DNA from: Microcyclospora pomicola
Lineage: Eukaryota > Ascomycota > Dothideomycetes > Capnodiales
Assembly (NCBI GenBank): GCA_002786065.1
Contig: NHNY01000015.1
Span: forward strand, 310,001 to 374,000
DNA length: 64,000 nt
Direction: 5' to 3'
Position numbers and translations under genes: made by a program
The notes under the pieces: generated by a model
Seen by the model: only the letters and a program-made list of their open reading frames with translations
Told to the model about the DNA's origin: nothing
The model's database searches: none
Shown here: piece after piece, positions 30,913 to 42,539 of the stretch
Layout of the letters: each line of letters opens with the position of its first letter
Position numbering within the stretch: position 1 is the first letter of the stretch

Positions 30913-31391
30913 TTTCTGCCTCAATTAACCACCAGTCTACTTGTGCTATGGTACACAGACTAGTCACTCGAACAGCTTTCATTGTACCGTAGATCCGATG
31001 AAGCGATCGTGGGAACGACAATCACACGTGACCCTACACCTATACTTTTGTAGGTAGGCATATTGTAGCTAGTGGTTGACTGCATGCCAGGGGAAACGAT
31101 GTAAGTCACGTGATGATCGAGTTTCGAAGTCTACACGCGCAGAATGGTCCGTGAGACGCTAAGAATCTGAGTTGGCGTTTGTGAGCAGACCTGCAGCCTC
31201 ATGACTTGCTACCAGCTTTCCATCATCCAGCATCAACACCACTTCACTGTTGGCGTACCCCTTCCATCACATCCATCACTACCATCGCCTCGGTTTCTTA
31301 CAGATCGTAGTGCCACCGACTTCTCGACATCACAAAGGTACCAAAACCGTGATCAAGCCCACTCAGCATACCATACATCCTCTTCGGCACA
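30913..31391. other. Intergenic region between separase and the RRM gene
   Basis: The 3' flank of separase, then a C/T-rich leader before ATG 31392. Nothing else is seen. Confidence 0.6.
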
Positions 31392-32532
31392 ATGGCAGAC
31401 ATGGACACCTACGACGCTGAGCCGCGCCAGTACGAAGGTATGTAGACCTCTCTTCAATCTCCTCGCCTTCGGCAAGATCCACGTGCTGTCAAGAGAACAC
31501 TCTCCATTCCAGACAACCTCGACCACTTCACTCGGGGCGCCATGCTAACTTCGACACTGCGCAGATGACGGCCACGACCAATACCCACGCGACCGCTCTC
31601 GGTCCCCAGTCGCTACCGACCGCGACGGAGACTCCAGGATCAGGGACGAGCCTTCAAACGGACGCCATGAGCGGTAAGCCACCTACACATCTAGTCCCGA
31701 TCATGTTACAGAAATGCTGATGCTCAATCAAGTGGCCCACCTCCTGACAGACGCGGCGGCGGCGGCAACGGCGATGAGGAAGACGAGTCTGTGAACCCTG
31801 GTTCCAATCTCTTCGTCACTGGCATACACCCGCGCCTCAGCGAAGAAGAGGTCACTCGTCTTTTCGAGAAATATGGTGTCGTGGAGAAATGCAACATCAT
31901 GCGCGACCCACACACTCGTGAAAGTCGTGGCTTCGGTTTCGTCAAGATGATGACGCCCGAGGAGGCAGACGCAGCTAAAGAAGGATTACAAGGCGTCCAA
32001 AATGAGGGCCGAACTTTGAGCATTGAGAAGGCGCGCCGTGCCAGGCCGCGTACGCCGACGCCAGGCAAATATTTCGGACCACCGAAGCGAGGTCCGCCAC
32101 CACCACAATCCTATGATCCTTACTGTCCGCTTGAACCTGCTACCTTTTGGTAGTTTGCTGGCCATGCTGACATATTGTACAGATGACGCTCCTCGCCGCG
32201 GCGGAGGATACAGAGACCGCTTCGACGATCGCGGCTACGGCAGACGCGATGATCGCCGTGGAGGTGGAGGCGGCTACCGTGATCGCTATGACGATCGCGG
32301 CTATGGACGCCGTGACGACTACGCTCCCCGTGGTGAGCGTGGAGGTGACCGCTACGGCGGAGGACGCGAAGACCGCTATGGTGGCGATCGCCGTGGAGGC
32401 GGCTACGGAGGTGGTGGCTACGACCGAGCTCCCCGTGGTCCTCCCGCAGATGCATCCTACTCCGCCGATGGCCCGCCGCCGCGTGATGCTGCCCCATCGC
32501 GTTCGTACGATGACCGCCGCCGCTACGACTAG
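31392..32532 (+). CDS. TRA2-like RNA-binding protein (RRM plus Arg/Gly/Asp/Tyr tail)
   Basis: Four exons: 31392-31437, 31565-31673, 31733-32091 (or 32124) and 32183-32532. Exon 2 gives an acidic/RS-like leader (YPRDRSRSPVATDRDGD). Exon 3 encodes one RRM with RNP2 LFVTGI and RNP1 RGFGFVKM (NLFVTGIHPRLSEEEVTRLF, then KCNIMRDPHTRESRGFGF). After PTPGKYFGPPKR, exon 4 is a repeat-rich tail of YRDRFDDRGYGRRDD units ending SYDDRRRYD. This order of RS leader, RRM with a TRA2-type linker, and DR/GY tail matches transformer-2-like splicing regulators, nuclear proteins that bind exonic enhancers. The third intron has an unusual GTCCGC donor that occurs twice 33 nt apart in the same phase, so two in-frame isoforms are possible. 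The acceptor of intron 2 is AAG (31730-31732). Confidence 0.9.
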
Positions 32533-34165
32533 AAGTCTGGCTGAGGCGGCACCATTATGTGACTACTGACTTCCGCAGGCACGCTGCGACTTTCGTTGCT
32601 GTCAACGTTCTAGCTTGGGGAAGACACTAAAGTCAGCACGAAGATCAGTGAGACTGATTACGAGATTGCTTGCGACAATCGGGATGTACTACTACTTGAC
32701 TTTCTCTCGGTTGCACCTTGCGTCAGGCATGTTTTATTAGCGACGGCGCGAAAAGCATTGAAACCACAGGCGTCTACCGTCGGTCGGAACGACAGGATGG
32801 CGTGCAGTCGTAAGAAGCCACTCGACTCCTGCCGTGGCAACGAGCTACAGCAGACGACTGCCACTTCATAGAATGGATCAGATCAGCTTTCCTTTGCATC
32901 AACGTCGTTTACCGTCCCTGGCTCGAAACTCAAATCATTAAATCGGCTCTCATCAGCGAGCCAAGCGTGGTGAACACATTCCACGATTCGCGTGACACCA
33001 GAGCCCAAGTTCTTCGCCGTATCGCTCACATTCAACGTCTACATAAGCGCGCATTCGCTCAAGTATCAGCGCTCTTCATTGTCGTCTCTACAATACCGTT
33101 CTGATGACCGCACAATCACCTCGAGCTTGCAATAAGCTTTGTGAGGCGTTTCTCCCGATTTGGTGCAGTGACGAACTGCTGGCACGACTTGTATCGTCAC
33201 GAGTCGCTGCAACTTCTGAGATGTGCCCTTCACGGGTGTGTGCGCTTGGTCTGGAAGGTTGTGTGGTAGGTGGTTCCGATTCAAAGTACGCAGACTGACT
33301 CGCATTCAGGTTCGACTGGTGGTCTGTACCGGTCCATACGTGAGCGTTGAGTCTGGCCTAACATGAGCATTGCTATTGCGATCAGAAACCAATACCACAA
33401 GCCTCGGATTGTGCGTTCTACCATGACTAGTGAACACGAAAGAGTATCGCGATCACGAACATGACTCCATATAGGTAGGCGATGTGTCTTGTTAGTGTCT
33501 CTTCTCGTTTTCATACAGATAGCTGCTCAGTGCAATGGAAAGTACCGCAGCATTGATAGTCGTATGCAGGAGCTGGAATTCGTCGTGTTGACACGCTTTT
33601 CATAATAATAATACCGTACCTTACCTTATAGCCATACCTTAACTACCCATGCATGTGACACACAATTTCTGACTTCAAGTACATATCCCACCTCACCTCA
33701 CTTCACTCCACATTCACCTCACTTCACTCCACATTTCTTCAATTGCCAGACCAGTCACGGCTATGTCATTCTGTGCCCTGCGGAGATGTTTCATGGATGA
33801 GTGCTGGGCTGAAACTGCCCTACCACGCGTCGTCTACGCAAGAGCTGAATCATGAACGAAACAGGATGGAAAAGAAGCGGGGCCGACACGCATTGTCACG
33901 TCAGCCACATCCTCGCTACGCAACTCTCGTCGTTCGAGCCAGCCGTTTGAGCGTCTAATGGCCGCCAGCTTCGAACGGCGTGCGCGGTATCTCGTCGCAA
34001 CCGCGTAATGCAAGAAATGTCAATTCGCATAGAATCGCTGATGCGTGCGACCATGTAAGACTACCTCTCGCTCCTGGCGGTTCATCCAATGCTCTCCTGA
34101 CTCTGTATCTGTTCCTAGGCTCTTGGGATTATTGTCGCATTAGGCCGCCAGTGCCTGGATATATC
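32533..34165. other. Intergenic region, 1.6 kb
   Basis: It holds the 3' flank of the RRM gene, a perfect 21-bp tandem duplication (33694-33735), a short (ATA)n-like run near 33602-33612 and the 5' flank of the DUF3431 gene. No supported coding region. Confidence 0.6.
33694..33735. repeat. Perfect 21-bp tandem duplication
   Basis: The unit starting cacctcacttcactccac is present twice, end to end (33694-33714 and 33715-33735), in non-coding DNA about 430 bp upstream of the DUF3431 gene. Confidence 0.92.
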
Positions 34166-35555
34166 ATGCTCCGTCGCTTCCTGCCCATCCTTATCGTCGC
34201 CTTTCTCACCACCTCCTTCCTTTTCGCCGTCTTCAACTCCTCATGGCACAAGATACCGCAGCTGGTGGGTCTAGGAGATCACTTCGCCGGCGGTCCTTCA
34301 GATGAGCAGATCAAGAGTGGAGAGAACATCAGACCGGATCTCAGGACGCGACCGAAGCCTTCCGAAGCACCACCGGATGGCTCCTCAGAGATCACCGAAG
34401 CTACCAATGGCAAGAGCTTTGCGTCGTCAAATTTGGGCTCCGCGACCCTGTATACCCCAGGAGTTGTCAAGCCGGCGGGGAGCAATTACACCAGGACCGT
34501 GGTCGTGGCGAAGATGAGCCATGAGGACACGGACTGGTTGGATGAAGAGCTTAAGGAGCTGATGCAGCTCGAGCTGCTGTCACAAGCAGTATATGTGGTG
34601 GATGATCCATCGGCAGAGTACCACCCACCGATGAACAAGGGTCATGAGTCGATGGTGTATCTGACCTACATCATCGACCATTATGATGAGTTGCCGGATA
34701 TCAGCATATTCGTCCATGCTCATAGAGACTCGTGGCACAACAACGCACTGCATAACAACGACATGGGCCGAACGCTCCGCGCACTTTCTCCTGAACGAGT
34801 CACCAGGGAAGGCTACATGAATCTACGATGCGATTGGGTATGACTCCTTCGCCTGTCAATACTTCTTCCTCAGCTCTAACAATTTCTATCAGGAACCCGG
34901 CTGCCCGAACTGGTTGCATCCCGGTGCAGCGGAGCGCGACCGGAACAAGCAAGAAGAGTGGCGCATGGCGGAAGCCTGGATCACCCTCTTCCCTCAAGAC
35001 CCGATCCCCACCGTCCTCGCCCAGCCCTGCTGCGCCCAGTTCGCCGTCTCGCGCGCCCGCATCCAAGCGCTGGAGCACTCGCGCTACATCGCCCTGCGCG
35101 ACTGGCTGATCACCACGAAGCTGTCCGACACCATCTCCGGGCGCATCTTCGAGTACATCTGGCAGTACGTCTTCACGGGGATGCGCGTCCACTGCCCGAG
35201 CATGCACGCGTGCTACTGCGACGGCTACGGCCTCTGCTTCGGCGGCCCGGACGCCTTCGACCACTGGCGCGAGCTGCGGCAGGAATTCGACGATCTGAAC
35301 GACGAGTGGGAGCGCGTGCGCACCGCGTCCGAGGAGATCGAGCGGCTGCGCAAGCAGAGTCCCACCGGCCAGGTACCCGAGAAGGCTCATGTCAAGATCC
35401 CGCCGCCGGGCCGCGAGGCGCATCTGCAGAAGTACGTGCCGCGGCTGCGCGAGGAGATGCAGCAGCTGGAGGACGCCGCGAGGGAGCGAGGACAGGATCC
35501 GCGGCAACGCGCGCTCGAGGCTGGCAGGCTCTGGAAGGAGGGCGATGGGTTTTGA
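34166..35555 (+). CDS. DUF3431 family type II membrane protein
   Basis: Two exons, 34166-34837 and 34893-35555, separated by a 55-nt GTATGA...CAG intron, give 444 residues. The start MLRRFLPILIVAFLTTSFLF is a signal anchor. After a ~100-residue stalk comes the conserved core: VVVAKMSHEDTDWLDEELKE, YVVDDPSAEYHPPMNKGHES, YLTYIIDHYDELPDISIFVH with HAHRDSWHN, then MNLRCDW/EPGCPNW across the splice junction and LAQPCCAQFAVSRARI. These blocks define fungal DUF3431 proteins, which resemble Golgi/secretory glycosyltransferase-like proteins but have no proven activity. The C-terminal ~110 residues form a charged coiled coil. Upstream in-frame sequence contains earlier ATGs, but the signal anchor argues for 34166. 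Exon 2 is strikingly more GC-rich than exon 1. Confidence 0.9.
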
Positions 35556-36275
35556 CGTCGCTACTTCATGCGCAGAGAGTTGATGCCAATTTTCACATAG
35601 ATGTGCAGTACCATACAATCACGAGACCACGATTTGGAAAATTGATATACCCCAAACTTCTTCTTCTCACTACCATACCACCAGACAGCATATATTCCCC
35701 TCGTGCCTAGAATTGTCAGGGTAGGTAGGTCAGTCTGCTGGGTGGCTCACATAACTTGAAGGAAGTGTTTACTTGGCCATATCTCAGCGAGATGCTGGAG
35801 CATTTCATCTCCCCAGACCACCAAATACACACATGAGGTAGACGTAGACGGAGTGCTAGAGGCGTCACATTACATAAATCAACATAAGATAACACAACAC
35901 AGCACAACACGCGACGAGATAGACGACAAGAAGCGAACAAAAAGCTTCATCCATCCCAAAGACGTAACGATCCTAACAGCTGATCTGGTATAAAGCGGGG
36001 TTTTGTGCGGTCAAATACAAAAAAGGCCCAATTCCAATAACAAACAGGCCGGGCCACCTGGAACATTGTTTTCGGGTCAACAAAGTGGTAGCTGGGATCT
36101 TGCAGCTGAAGCGCTGTTCCTGCGCTGTGGGTTCTTGCTGCACGGCGGACTTTGTGCGTCTTCTACCTCAAGGAAATTGGAGGAGCCTCCGATGAGGTGG
36201 CTAGAGAGCAAATTGAGGCGAGCGAGCGATCATCATCCGCAGCTCCAGACATCACGTCCGTGGAATTCATGAGGA
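35556..36275. other. Intergenic region between convergent genes
   Basis: 3' flanks of the DUF3431 gene and of the disordered reverse-strand gene. No coding pattern is seen. Confidence 0.6.
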
Positions 36276-37826
36276 CTAGCGGATCGTTTCCTCGTCCTTG
36301 AAGGCCGGTGTAGCCTCAAGATCTGCCTCTGCAGTCTTCGCATCCGCGTGTGCGCGCGGTGTCTCGTTCTTATCTTCGACCTTTGCAGGCGGAGCCTCAA
36401 CATCTGTAGCAGGATCGAATGTTGGTGCGATTGCTTCCTTGGTCTCCTCTGCGAGCCCGTTCGTCTCGACTGCTGCTTGCTCAAGCAGAGCAGACTCGTC
36501 CACAGTGGTCACGTCGTCAGCATCGACTTCAGCAGCTCCGACAGTACTTGGTCGTGAAGCCTTCGTACGATTGCTTGGCTTCGGTCTGAGCGAGGTGGCA
36601 GGCTTGCTGGCAGGACGCTGTAAGCTGCGCGACTCGACCTTCTCTTGTGCTCGGCTTTGGGAGGCGGCGGTGGGCCGAGTCATCCGCTCCAAGAAGCTTC
36701 CATCCGGGGGTGGTAAAGGCTTGCGCGATTGCGCGCCGAGTGAAACGCGGGAGGCAGGCCGTTGTCCGCTTGACAACGAGGATCGTGGAGTGGATCGAGT
36801 CGAGGACGTCGTTTTAAGATGGGTCGGGATCGATGCTTTTTCTGAGGTCGAGCCCGAGGCCTGCTCATGCCGTGCTCTTGATGCAGCTGTTGGAGCAGTA
36901 AGTCGAGCTGAGATTTCGAGGGGTTTTGTGACGTCCTTCGCTTTAGGTTTCGCTGGTGGGGAGTATGTGTTCGACGGGGCGGCTGACAACTTTTCAACCG
37001 CTGCAGCGGCTCTTGCGACAGAAGCGTTGGTCGGTGCAGCGAGAGAACTGCGGCTTGGCTTTTTACTGGGCACTTTGGACGCCGGCTTTGATGACTCGGA
37101 GTTTGTTGTTGGTGTTTTCGGCTGGCTTCCGGGGGATTTGACAGAGCTTGCGACCGGTTTTGTAGGTGCTTTCGTTGAACTGGGGGACGGCTTGACGCTC
37201 CCTTTGCTTTCACTCTTCTTGGTCTCATTGGGAGTGGTCTGTTTCAGGTCTTCGGCCATGCCAGGTAAAGCCTCGCCTCCACTCACAGCATCTTCACTGG
37301 TCAAATCTGCAGGCTTCATCTCCAGGGGCTCTTCTTCAGCTCCAGTCGTAGCTTTGTCAGGGTTCTCCGCCGGCTTGTCGACCACGGGAGCAGCATCGGA
37401 GTCTTTCGCCGCATCTAGAGTCTTGTTCTCGGTCAAAGGTGTAGACGCGAACGACGACACAACGCTTTCCGGAACGACCTTCTTCGCATTTTCAATCAGA
37501 GCCTGCCGCACTTGCTCCACAGCCTCCGTCGCCGGGTTGTCCTCTGCATCCTTCTCACCGAACCCATCCCTCCGCAGATCCGCGCTCGTCGTTTGCTTGA
37601 GCTCCGCCATGCCTCCTGCCGCCGCTTCTTCTTCAGCCATTGCTCTTCCGCTCGGCTCGACCGCCACAAAGCTCGCCCGTATCTTTGACCGCGGACGCGA
37701 GTTCTCCTTATCACTTCCCAACCCGTTCGGCGAGCGAGCTCGGGACTCGAGCGCGCTTTCGTGGTTCTTCTGCTCGAAGATGGTTCGAAGGTTCCTCACA
37801 GCTGAATGCGAGCGATTGGTGGACAT
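36276..37826 (-). CDS. Intrinsically disordered protein with conserved fungal N-terminus
   Basis: ATG 37826 opens 516 residues beginning MSTNRSHSAVRNLRTIFEQK, followed by SPNGLGSDKENSRPRSKIRA and SFVAVEPSG. This AVRNLR.iFE ... SRPRSKIR.SFVAVE..G signature recurs at the start of otherwise divergent ascomycete proteins of unknown function. The rest is Ser/Pro/Lys/Ala-rich without a fold (for example KPASKVPSKKPSRSSLAAPT), ending in an acidic stretch (AEADLEATPAFKDEETIR). The opposite strand is also open for 531 codons, but the conserved N-terminal motif is on this strand. The role is unknown; a cytoskeletal or scaffold function would be a guess. Confidence 0.75.
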   Translation of the reverse strand: MSTNRSHSAVRNLRTIFEQKNHESALESRARSPNGLGSDKENSRPRSKIRASFVAVEPSGRAMAEEEAAAGGMAELKQTTSADLRRDGFGEKDAEDNPATEAVEQVRQALIENAKKVVPESVVSSFASTPLTENKTLDAAKDSDAAPVVDKPAENPDKATTGAEEEPLEMKPADLTSEDAVSGGEALPGMAEDLKQTTPNETKKSESKGSVKPSPSSTKAPTKPVASSVKSPGSQPKTPTTNSESSKPASKVPSKKPSRSSLAAPTNASVARAAAAVEKLSAAPSNTYSPPAKPKAKDVTKPLEISARLTAPTAASRARHEQASGSTSEKASIPTHLKTTSSTRSTPRSSLSSGQRPASRVSLGAQSRKPLPPPDGSFLERMTRPTAASQSRAQEKVESRSLQRPASKPATSLRPKPSNRTKASRPSTVGAAEVDADDVTTVDESALLEQAAVETNGLAEETKEAIAPTFDPATDVEAPPAKVEDKNETPRAHADAKTAEADLEATPAFKDEETIR

Positions 37827-38724
37827 GGCTAGATGGCAAAGGACCAAGGCAGGGGTCGCCGGTCAGCTTGTGGTTTCCCTAACTAAGCCATAGGGATAGT
37901 GGAGGAGGTCCCGTCCGACATTCGGGGAACGTCACCATCCATTACGATTCTGGTGCGTTTGGATGATGAATCCGTGATGCGAGGAATGATGCTTGGATGG
38001 CCACAGCCGGCGACTGGGATGGGTTGGAACAGACAAGGACAAGGAGCTGTGAGTCCCTGCTGCTACCGCCGCCGCATCCATGCATACATCCATGCACTCC
38101 AGACGCCAGCCGATGCAGGTCCAAACGTGGCATATAAGGAAGCGGAATTGGATGCTACTCACAAATTCGACCAGACAAAAGGGTTTCTTGTTCACACGTC
38201 TATCTCATATTGGCATCGAGGGACAATACAACGGACAAGACGGCGGGAAGCTGTTTGAAGATGATCGATGAGATGTGAATATATACTATAAAAGCTAGGG
38301 ACCTAAGGTGCAGGCATGTCCGTGAGCTTTAAGGGGAAGACCGCGCATAGCTTGAGCCTCCGCCGGCATCTCCAGAGGCCAGCTAACTTAGCGTGGGGAC
38401 AAATGCCGCTTCATCTGGAGCTCGATCGAATCAACGTCAGTCCACATTCGCAGTATACCTACCTATAGTCATTCTTCTCCAGACACTGCGGAACACTTCG
38501 ATACTGCTGCCGTTCGGCTTAGCTCAATGTCCAGTCATTGAGTCTTGAGAAGCCTGATGGCTTCTCCTTCTTAAGCAGTTTGCTCGCGAACACAATAGCG
38601 AAATTCTGAATCACCAGGGAACAATTCCATCAAACATTCGACACTGAATTGAAGGACATGGAGAACGTTACTAACATGACTAGGAGATAACGAGAAGAAG
38701 CTTGCTGAAAGCCGCCGATGCAGC
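37827..38724. other. Intergenic region, 0.9 kb
   Basis: 5' flank of the disordered-protein gene and 3' flank of the next reverse-strand gene. An A/T-rich tatatactataaaag sequence lies near 38280-38295, but no start lies close to it. Nothing else is seen. Confidence 0.5.
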
Positions 38725-40475
38725 CTAGATCAATTTGTCAAGCCGCTTCAAAAAGGAGCCTACTCTCTTCTCCACCCCATCGACTCTTTCATCCAGCTTC
38801 CCTTTGCCTTGCTTTTCTGGTTTTTGTTTCGAGTGTTGGCCATGTGCTGCTTCCGCCTCTGTAGGTCTGTATACTTGGCTATGCACATCTCCAGTGTATG
38901 CACCATGCTGGTTCATCTGTGGCGCCTGCTGGGCGTTGGCATAGTTGTAGTGGCTATAGTTCTGCATTTGTTGCGATGATTGGCTGGAGTTCGAATGGTG
39001 ATGCTGGAGTGGTGGTGGTTGAGGCGTGTGGGTTTGTGAAGGTGGTCCACCAGGGGGCGGCGGTGGAAGTCCGGGAGATTGGAGCGGCTGCTGATACTGG
39101 CCGTATGGCGGAGGCGCTGATGGTGTAGGCGGCATTCCAGGACCCTGCATTGATGGACCGAAGCCGGTCATGGAGTAGCCAGCATATTGTGTCGTGGGCT
39201 GAGAGCTCTGGGGTGGTGCAACACTGGTATAGGAGGTCTGTCGATTGAAGCTCTGTTGATGTGGCGGTGGTGAGGCTGGATGAGCGGCGGGAGGAGGTGC
39301 GAACTGCCCCGGTTGTTGAGATGATTGCACACTGGCGTAGGGTGATGGGGTATTGAAACTCTGTTGGTGTGGTGGTGAGGATGCGGGATGGCCTGTAGGA
39401 GGAGGCGCGAATTGACCGGTCTGTGCCGGCGGCTGTGAATGAGTGGGATAACTGATCGACGATTGATACGGCGGCATGCCAGGTGCATACGAGCCTGGAG
39501 GACCTGGAACATGGCCTATTGACGCATGTTGCTGGTGTTGGCCTTGCTGGGGCGGACCAGCGAAGTAAGCAGATTGTGGAGTTGGTTGACTGGAGTGGTA
39601 TCCTGCCGAGTTTGAAGCATTCGCGAATTGAGCTACAGGCACAGTATCGTACTTCGCTGCGTGACCGAGACCAGTACCTTGTCCATCGTCTGGTGGGGGC
39701 GGGGTCTTCTCACGATACTGAATACGTTCTGGAGCAGCAGGAGCAGCAGGATTGTATGCCATGACTGGGCCTGGTGCTGGTTGCTGCACCATGGAAGCGG
39801 GCGAGCTGGTGCCAGCAGGTGTAGGAGGACCAGGCAGAGACTGCACTGAAACAGTACTTTCCGCTCTGGGCGGGAAATGAGAGCCGATGGCTGTCCTCTC
39901 AAGCTGCTGCACAACAGGACTCATGGTGTCGCGGTGCTCGGCTGCCACGCCACTTTCGTTGGCGGGTATATCTCGCAGCATCAATCTATCTGTTGGCATT
40001 ATGCTCTTGAGATGCTTCAAGAACGTATCGGCATCCTTTTCTGTCCACAGGTAGATATCCAAGGTGTGAATCTTGTACAAGTATTGCTGCTGGTTCTTCT
40101 GGTCGAAGCTGGGAAGATGCCATTTATGGTGATCGTGCGTATCCGCCGCCGAGACGTCTAGAGAGAAACGCGTGGGTTGGTTGTACGAGTAGTTCAGGCT
40201 TGCGATGTTGGTAATTTGACCTGTGAAGGCATCTTGCTCGGCTGTCCCTGCATTGTTTGCAACTTCAATTCTTGCCACACCTTGGGCAGGGGTATGATAG
40301 AGGTAGACATAGCTGCTCCGGTTGAAGCGATGGTGCGGAGGTTTCGTGGTTGGGTCGGAGAAGTAATAATGAATGTCTGCGAATCTGATCTTGACTTAGC
40401 TGCGGCCACGAGATCACCGCTCGACATGCTCACTTACAGGGTGACCAGCAGGTTCTCCCCTGGACCGGCAGGCAT
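38725..40475 (-). CDS. Conserved fungal protein with N-terminal globular domain and Pro/Gln-rich tail
   Basis: Exon 1 (40475-40438) encodes MPAGPGENLLVTL. A 53-nt intron (GTAAGT donor, CAG acceptor) leads into exon 2 (40384-38725), giving 565 residues in all. The first ~160 residues are globular and read FADIHYYFSDPTTKPPHHRF, SYVYLYHTPAQGVARIEVAN, DAFTGQITNIASLNYSYNQP and YLYKIHTLDIYLWTEKDADT. The remainder is low-complexity Pro/Gln/Gly/Ser/Tyr, including a near-repeat of APPP-HPAS-PPHQQSFN, and ends in a short amphipathic helix (LDERVDGVEKRVGSFLKRLD). I recognise the family as a conserved ascomycete protein but know no function. The tail suggests a phase-separating or SH3-binding region. It is divergent from COX10. 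Confidence 0.82.
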
Positions 40476-41081
40476 AGTGTCTACTGTCGGTAGATTACTG
40501 GACGCAGGAACACCGGTGGTTCACAAAGATCTGGTTGTAGAGTCCAAAGTGCTCGACCCGCGAAGCTTCACGACTTACACTGTGAAAAGGACGAAAACAG
40601 ACGATGGTGCTGCGGAAAGGTCATGAGACTGCGACCACTTACTGTTGAAGCTCTGGGCCTCTTTATACCAGATTTGACTGCTTGGGATCCCTTGAGTAGA
40701 GCTACTCCATGTGAACGCCGCTGAGCTTCTGAGCCTGGCGCTAGATCAGCCAATGGAAGGGAGTTGTTCTATACTTGGCGATATGCATGGAAATGACCGA
40801 ACAAATGGGTGTGCAAACATGTGCACCAGCTCCTGATGATTGTTGTACTTGCAAGCATGAGATGTGTTGGCGGTATGAGTCTAGGGCTCGTCGACACAAT
40901 TATATCGTCCTCGACGTTGTGCGCACTTTGCAATGGGAATTGCGTTGCATTCGCGAGTACAAGTATCTGTGGTGCCTGAGGCCACCTCCGTGCCGAGATG
41001 TTTCCCGGCTCTGCTCCAATCCAACTTCATGCTCTCATCAACGACTGAACACCCTCCAAGCATGCACGCGGCTGGTCCCCT
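40476..41081. promoter_or_regulatory. Divergent intergenic region upstream of COX10
   Basis: This 606-bp interval separates the start codons of two head-to-head genes and must contain both promoters. I see no recognisable factor site or second gene in it. Confidence 0.45.
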
Positions 41082-42539
41082 ATGTCCTTTCGACGACCCG
41101 TCGTGACCTTCGCGTCTTTCGTATCGGCTCAATCCGTCTGCCAACAGTGCGCGCGAAGATTGCTTGTGCGAACTCAACAACATGGAAGCCGGCCACTACA
41201 TATCAGGGCGAGGGTCCAGCAGATTGCAGTAGCTAAGGATGATGGCTCGGTCGACAAGAGTTTCTTCTGGACCAATGGATTGGGGAAGAAACCGCACAGA
41301 GGTGTAGAAGAGGAAGCCTCAACACTGTCACAGTCAATTGCGAGAGAGGGAGAACGAGCAGATGTCCCGGACATTCAAACCATCGCAGAAGAAGCACCCC
41401 ACCGACGAAGAAAGCGACTAAAAGCCGCAACGATCAACAAAGCGCTTGAAGATGCTCCATTGCCGCCGGATGCCTCGTCCACTCTCTCACAGGATGCAGC
41501 TGCTGCTCCAGCAAGATCATGGCGTCGCACATTCTCCACCTACCTTGCCCTTACCAAGCCACGCCTGGCATTTCTTGTTGTGCTCACAAGCACAGCCTCG
41601 TATTCAATATACCCGGTGCCGGCACTGCTGAGCACGACCGCAACCAATGCACCATCTCTCAGCAGTCTTACTCTCCTGTTCCTCACGACTGGAACATTTT
41701 TGTGCATATCCTCTGCGAATACGCTGAATATGCTGTTCGAACCCGCTCATGATGCCAAGATGAGTCGGACTCGAAATAGGCCATTGGTACGTGGACTGGT
41801 CAGTAAACGAGCTGCGCTGCTCTTCGCGATTGCTACGGGCGCCATTGGAACAGGAGCGCTATGGTACGGTGTCAACCCGACTACAGCGATCCTCGGATCA
41901 GGGAACATCGGGTTGTATGCTCTTGCGTATACATTCCTTAAACGAGTACACCCAGTAAACACCTGGGTCGGCGCGGTCGTGGGTGCAATCCCTCCCCTTA
42001 TGGGGTGGTGTGCGGCAGCAAACCAGTACAGCACCGTCAATCTCTCTGTCTGGGACGAGGCCAAGGAGCTTCTGTTCACTGAGCAGGCTATCGGTGGCTG
42101 GCTTCTTGCTGCTTTGCTGTTCGCCTGGCAATTTCCCCACTTCTTCGCGCTAGCGTATGGTGTACGCCATGAGTATGCCAACGCTGGCTATAAGATGCTC
42201 ACTTCTTCTAATATGGCTATGGCATCGCGGGTCTCGCTGCGTTACAGTTTGATGATGTTTCCCATCTGTGCTGGTTTGAGCTACTACCAGGTCACCGACC
42301 CTGCGTTCATAGCGACGAGCAGTGTAGTGAACGCCTGGATGGTAAGGGAAGCAATTCAAATGTGGCGGCTCCAGGGGGAACGAGGCTCGGCCAGAGCACT
42401 CTTCTGGGCGTCTGTCTGGCAGTTGCCAATTGCTCTTGTATTGGCTATGGTGCAAAAGAAAGGGCTGTGGGACCGAATATGGCGAAGCATCATGGGCGAT
42501 GAGGCCGATGTTGCCGATGAATGGGACGACGAGGTCTGA
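41082..42539 (+). CDS. COX10: Protoheme IX farnesyltransferase, mitochondrial (heme O synthase)
   Basis: Single exon of 485 residues from ATG 41082. The N-terminus (MSFRRPVVTFASFVSAQSVC, then ARRLLVRTQQHGSRPLHIRA) is a basic mitochondrial presequence followed by a ~100-residue loop. The UbiA-type prenyltransferase core starts at YLALTKPRLAFLVVLTSTAS. The polyprenyl-diphosphate-binding motif is NMLFEPAHDAKMSRTRNRPL (N...D..M.RT..RPL), and the second is VHPVNTWVGAVVGAIPPLMG. About seven to nine membrane helices follow, with WQFPHFFALAYGVRHEYANA near the end. The enzyme converts heme B to heme O for cytochrome c oxidase assembly in the inner membrane. Length and motif order match fungal COX10. 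Confidence 0.96.
   Translation: MSFRRPVVTFASFVSAQSVCQQCARRLLVRTQQHGSRPLHIRARVQQIAVAKDDGSVDKSFFWTNGLGKKPHRGVEEEASTLSQSIAREGERADVPDIQTIAEEAPHRRRKRLKAATINKALEDAPLPPDASSTLSQDAAAAPARSWRRTFSTYLALTKPRLAFLVVLTSTASYSIYPVPALLSTTATNAPSLSSLTLLFLTTGTFLCISSANTLNMLFEPAHDAKMSRTRNRPLVRGLVSKRAALLFAIATGAIGTGALWYGVNPTTAILGSGNIGLYALAYTFLKRVHPVNTWVGAVVGAIPPLMGWCAAANQYSTVNLSVWDEAKELLFTEQAIGGWLLAALLFAWQFPHFFALAYGVRHEYANAGYKMLTSSNMAMASRVSLRYSLMMFPICAGLSYYQVTDPAFIATSSVVNAWMVREAIQMWRLQGERGSARALFWASVWQLPIALVLAMVQKKGLWDRIWRSIMGDEADVADEWDDEV

Noticed and set aside
34958-35710. 250-codon frame overlapping the DUF3431 exon 2
   Set aside because: Arg/Ala-rich shadow caused by high GC. The DUF3431 frame carries the family motifs.
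36298-37893. 531-codon forward frame opposite the disordered-protein gene
   Set aside because: The conserved fungal N-terminal signature (AVRNLR...KIRASFVAVE) is on the reverse strand. The forward reading is a Ser/Ala/Gly shadow of it.
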